A stretch of 46,091 nt of DNA from Rubrivivax sp. Lineage in GTDB: Bacteria; Pseudomonadota; Gammaproteobacteria; Burkholderiales; Burkholderiaceae_C. Numbering within the stretch: the first letter of the stretch is position 1; each line of letters starts with the position of its first letter. The notes beneath the pieces are model-generated. The model searched no databases. It saw only the letters and a list, made by a program, of their open reading frames with translations, and was not told where the DNA came from. Both the position numbers and the translations under genes were made by a program. The DNA is taken from NCBI GenBank assembly GCA_016789865.1, contig JAEUPC010000123.1, forward strand, positions 1 to 46,091. Direction: 5' to 3'. Below are positions 45,446 to 46,091 of this stretch, one piece after another.

Positions 45446-45479
45446 TTATTCCGGCCGGCCCAAGGCCGGTCCGGAATAA
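45446..45479 (-). terminator. hairpin after the ammonium transporter gene
   Basis: TTATTCCGGCCGGCC (45446-45460) pairs with GGCCGG-T-CCGGAATAA (45464-45479) around a CAA loop, with one bulged T at 45470. The stem is 15 bp with an A/T-rich base. It begins 2 bp after the amt stop codon (TAG at 45482-45484, minus strand) and lies before the esterase gene, as expected for a terminator, though no long T run follows. Confidence 0.7.
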
Positions 45480-45481
45480 CG

Positions 45482-46091
45482 CTAGTTGTACGCCGTCTCG
45501 CCGTGCGCCGTGATGTCCAGCCCCTCGCGCTCTTCGTCCTCCGGCACGCGCAGCCCGATCGTCAGGTCGACGATCTTGTAGGCGGCGAAGGCCACGACCC
45601 CCGACCACACGATCGTCAGCAGCACCGCCTTGAGCTGGATCCACACCTGCGCGGCGATGCCGTCGGGGTTGGTCGCCATCGCGGCGGTGGTCCAGTCAGG
45701 CACCATGCCGGGCCCCCCCAGCTGCTGCGCATGGAACACCCCGGTCAGCAGCGCACCCACGATGCCGCCGATGCCGTGCACGCCGAATACGTCCAGCGAG
45801 TCGTCCGCACCGAGCATCTTCTTCAGCCCGTTCACGCCCCACAGGCACGCGAAGCCGGCCACCGCGCCGATGACCAGCGCGCCGACGATGCCCACGTTGC
45901 CCGCCGCCGGCGTGATGGCCACGAGGCCGGCCACCGCACCCGACGCCGCACCCAGCATCGAGGCCTTGCCGCGCATCAGCGCCTCGCCCGCGCACCAGGC
46001 CAGCACCGCCATCGAGGTGGCGCTGAAGGTGTTCATGAAGGCCAGCGCCGCGCTGTTGCCGGCCTCCAGCGCCGAGCCGGCGTTGAAGCCG
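45482..46091 (-). CDS. amt: ammonium transporter Amt/AmtB, C-terminal part
   Basis: Membrane channel for ammonium. The gene enters from beyond the right edge; about 202 codons are present. Translated sequence begins GFNAGSALEAGNSAALAF and continues TSMAVLAWCAGEALMRGKAS, TPAAGNVGIVGALVIGAVAG, DSLDVFGVHGIGGIVGALLTG (with the conserved pore His of the VHGIGG block) and VLLTIVWSGVVAFAAYKIVD. The C-tail ends GLDITAHGETAYN, the usual end of AmtB proteins controlled by GlnK. A glnK gene would be expected upstream, outside the window. Confidence 0.94.
   Translation of the reverse strand, partial: GFNAGSALEAGNSAALAFMNTFSATSMAVLAWCAGEALMRGKASMLGAASGAVAGLVAITPAAGNVGIVGALVIGAVAGFACLWGVNGLKKMLGADDSLDVFGVHGIGGIVGALLTGVFHAQQLGGPGMVPDWTTAAMATNPDGIAAQVWIQLKAVLLTIVWSGVVAFAAYKIVDLTIGLRVPEDEEREGLDITAHGETAYN

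Overview
The window is very G+C-rich chromosomal DNA from a betaproteobacterium, most likely a Burkholderiales member of the Rubrivivax/Leptothrix/Methylibium type. The basis is gene content: a PhaM-type polyhydroxyalkanoate granule protein, DUF3567 and DUF3108 proteins, the proteobacterial GshA type, a split methionine synthase, glcDEF, and short GC hairpins of the kind scattered through such genomes. I see no rRNA, tRNA, CRISPR array, prophage or insertion sequence. It reads as core and semi-core chromosome with a few odd insertions and tandem repeats.

Layout. (1) 1-6453: the start of an ABC peptide-type permease gene (minus strand) diverges from three tandem paralogous family-5 solute-binding proteins (plus strand). 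(2) 6457-13059: an envelope-regulation block. It holds an OmpA-like protein (minus), then on the plus strand a NarL-type response regulator, a hybrid histidine kinase, a secreted unknown protein, a second OmpA-like protein, an ECF sigma factor and its membrane anti-sigma factor. AmpG permease and an M48 metalloprotease follow. (3) 16099-19453 (minus): a Crp/Fnr regulator, a PAS/LuxR-type regulator, a 516-bp gap carrying ten copies of a 13-bp tandem repeat, and a cysteine-rich secreted unknown protein. (4) 19659-22846: pyrF and purB (minus), then a type II haloacid dehalogenase-like HAD protein (plus). (5) 22872-32557 (minus): a long co-directional series read from high to low coordinate as FAH-family hydrolase, TraB/GumN protein, phaM, FIST sensor protein, glcD, glcE, a methyltransferase and glcF. 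The methyltransferase lies inside the glycolate oxidase operon. (6) 32607-40835 (plus): DUF3108 protein, DUF3567 protein, a double-AAA ATPase, a GGDEF-EAL protein, an unknown seven-helix membrane protein, and the homocysteine-methyltransferase half of MetH. (7) 40987-46091 (minus): kup, gshA, a lipoprotein esterase and the 3' part of an ammonium transporter gene.

Functional themes are peptide uptake (region 1), outer-membrane and peptidoglycan sensing with a dedicated sigma factor (region 2), glycolate oxidation next to PHB-granule control (region 5), and c-di-GMP plus AAA-type remodelling (region 6). The least described elements are the double-AAA ATPase beside DUF3567, the methyltransferase inside glcDEF, the OmpA/two-component/sigma block whose three secreted proteins share an Arg-Thr-Arg motif, and the 13-bp tandem array. 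In-frame 6-, 9- and 12-bp tandem repeats recur in the linkers and tails of at least six genes.

Many start codons lack a clear Shine-Dalgarno sequence, so start positions are less certain than gene identities. All identities come from reading translated motifs; no database search was run.
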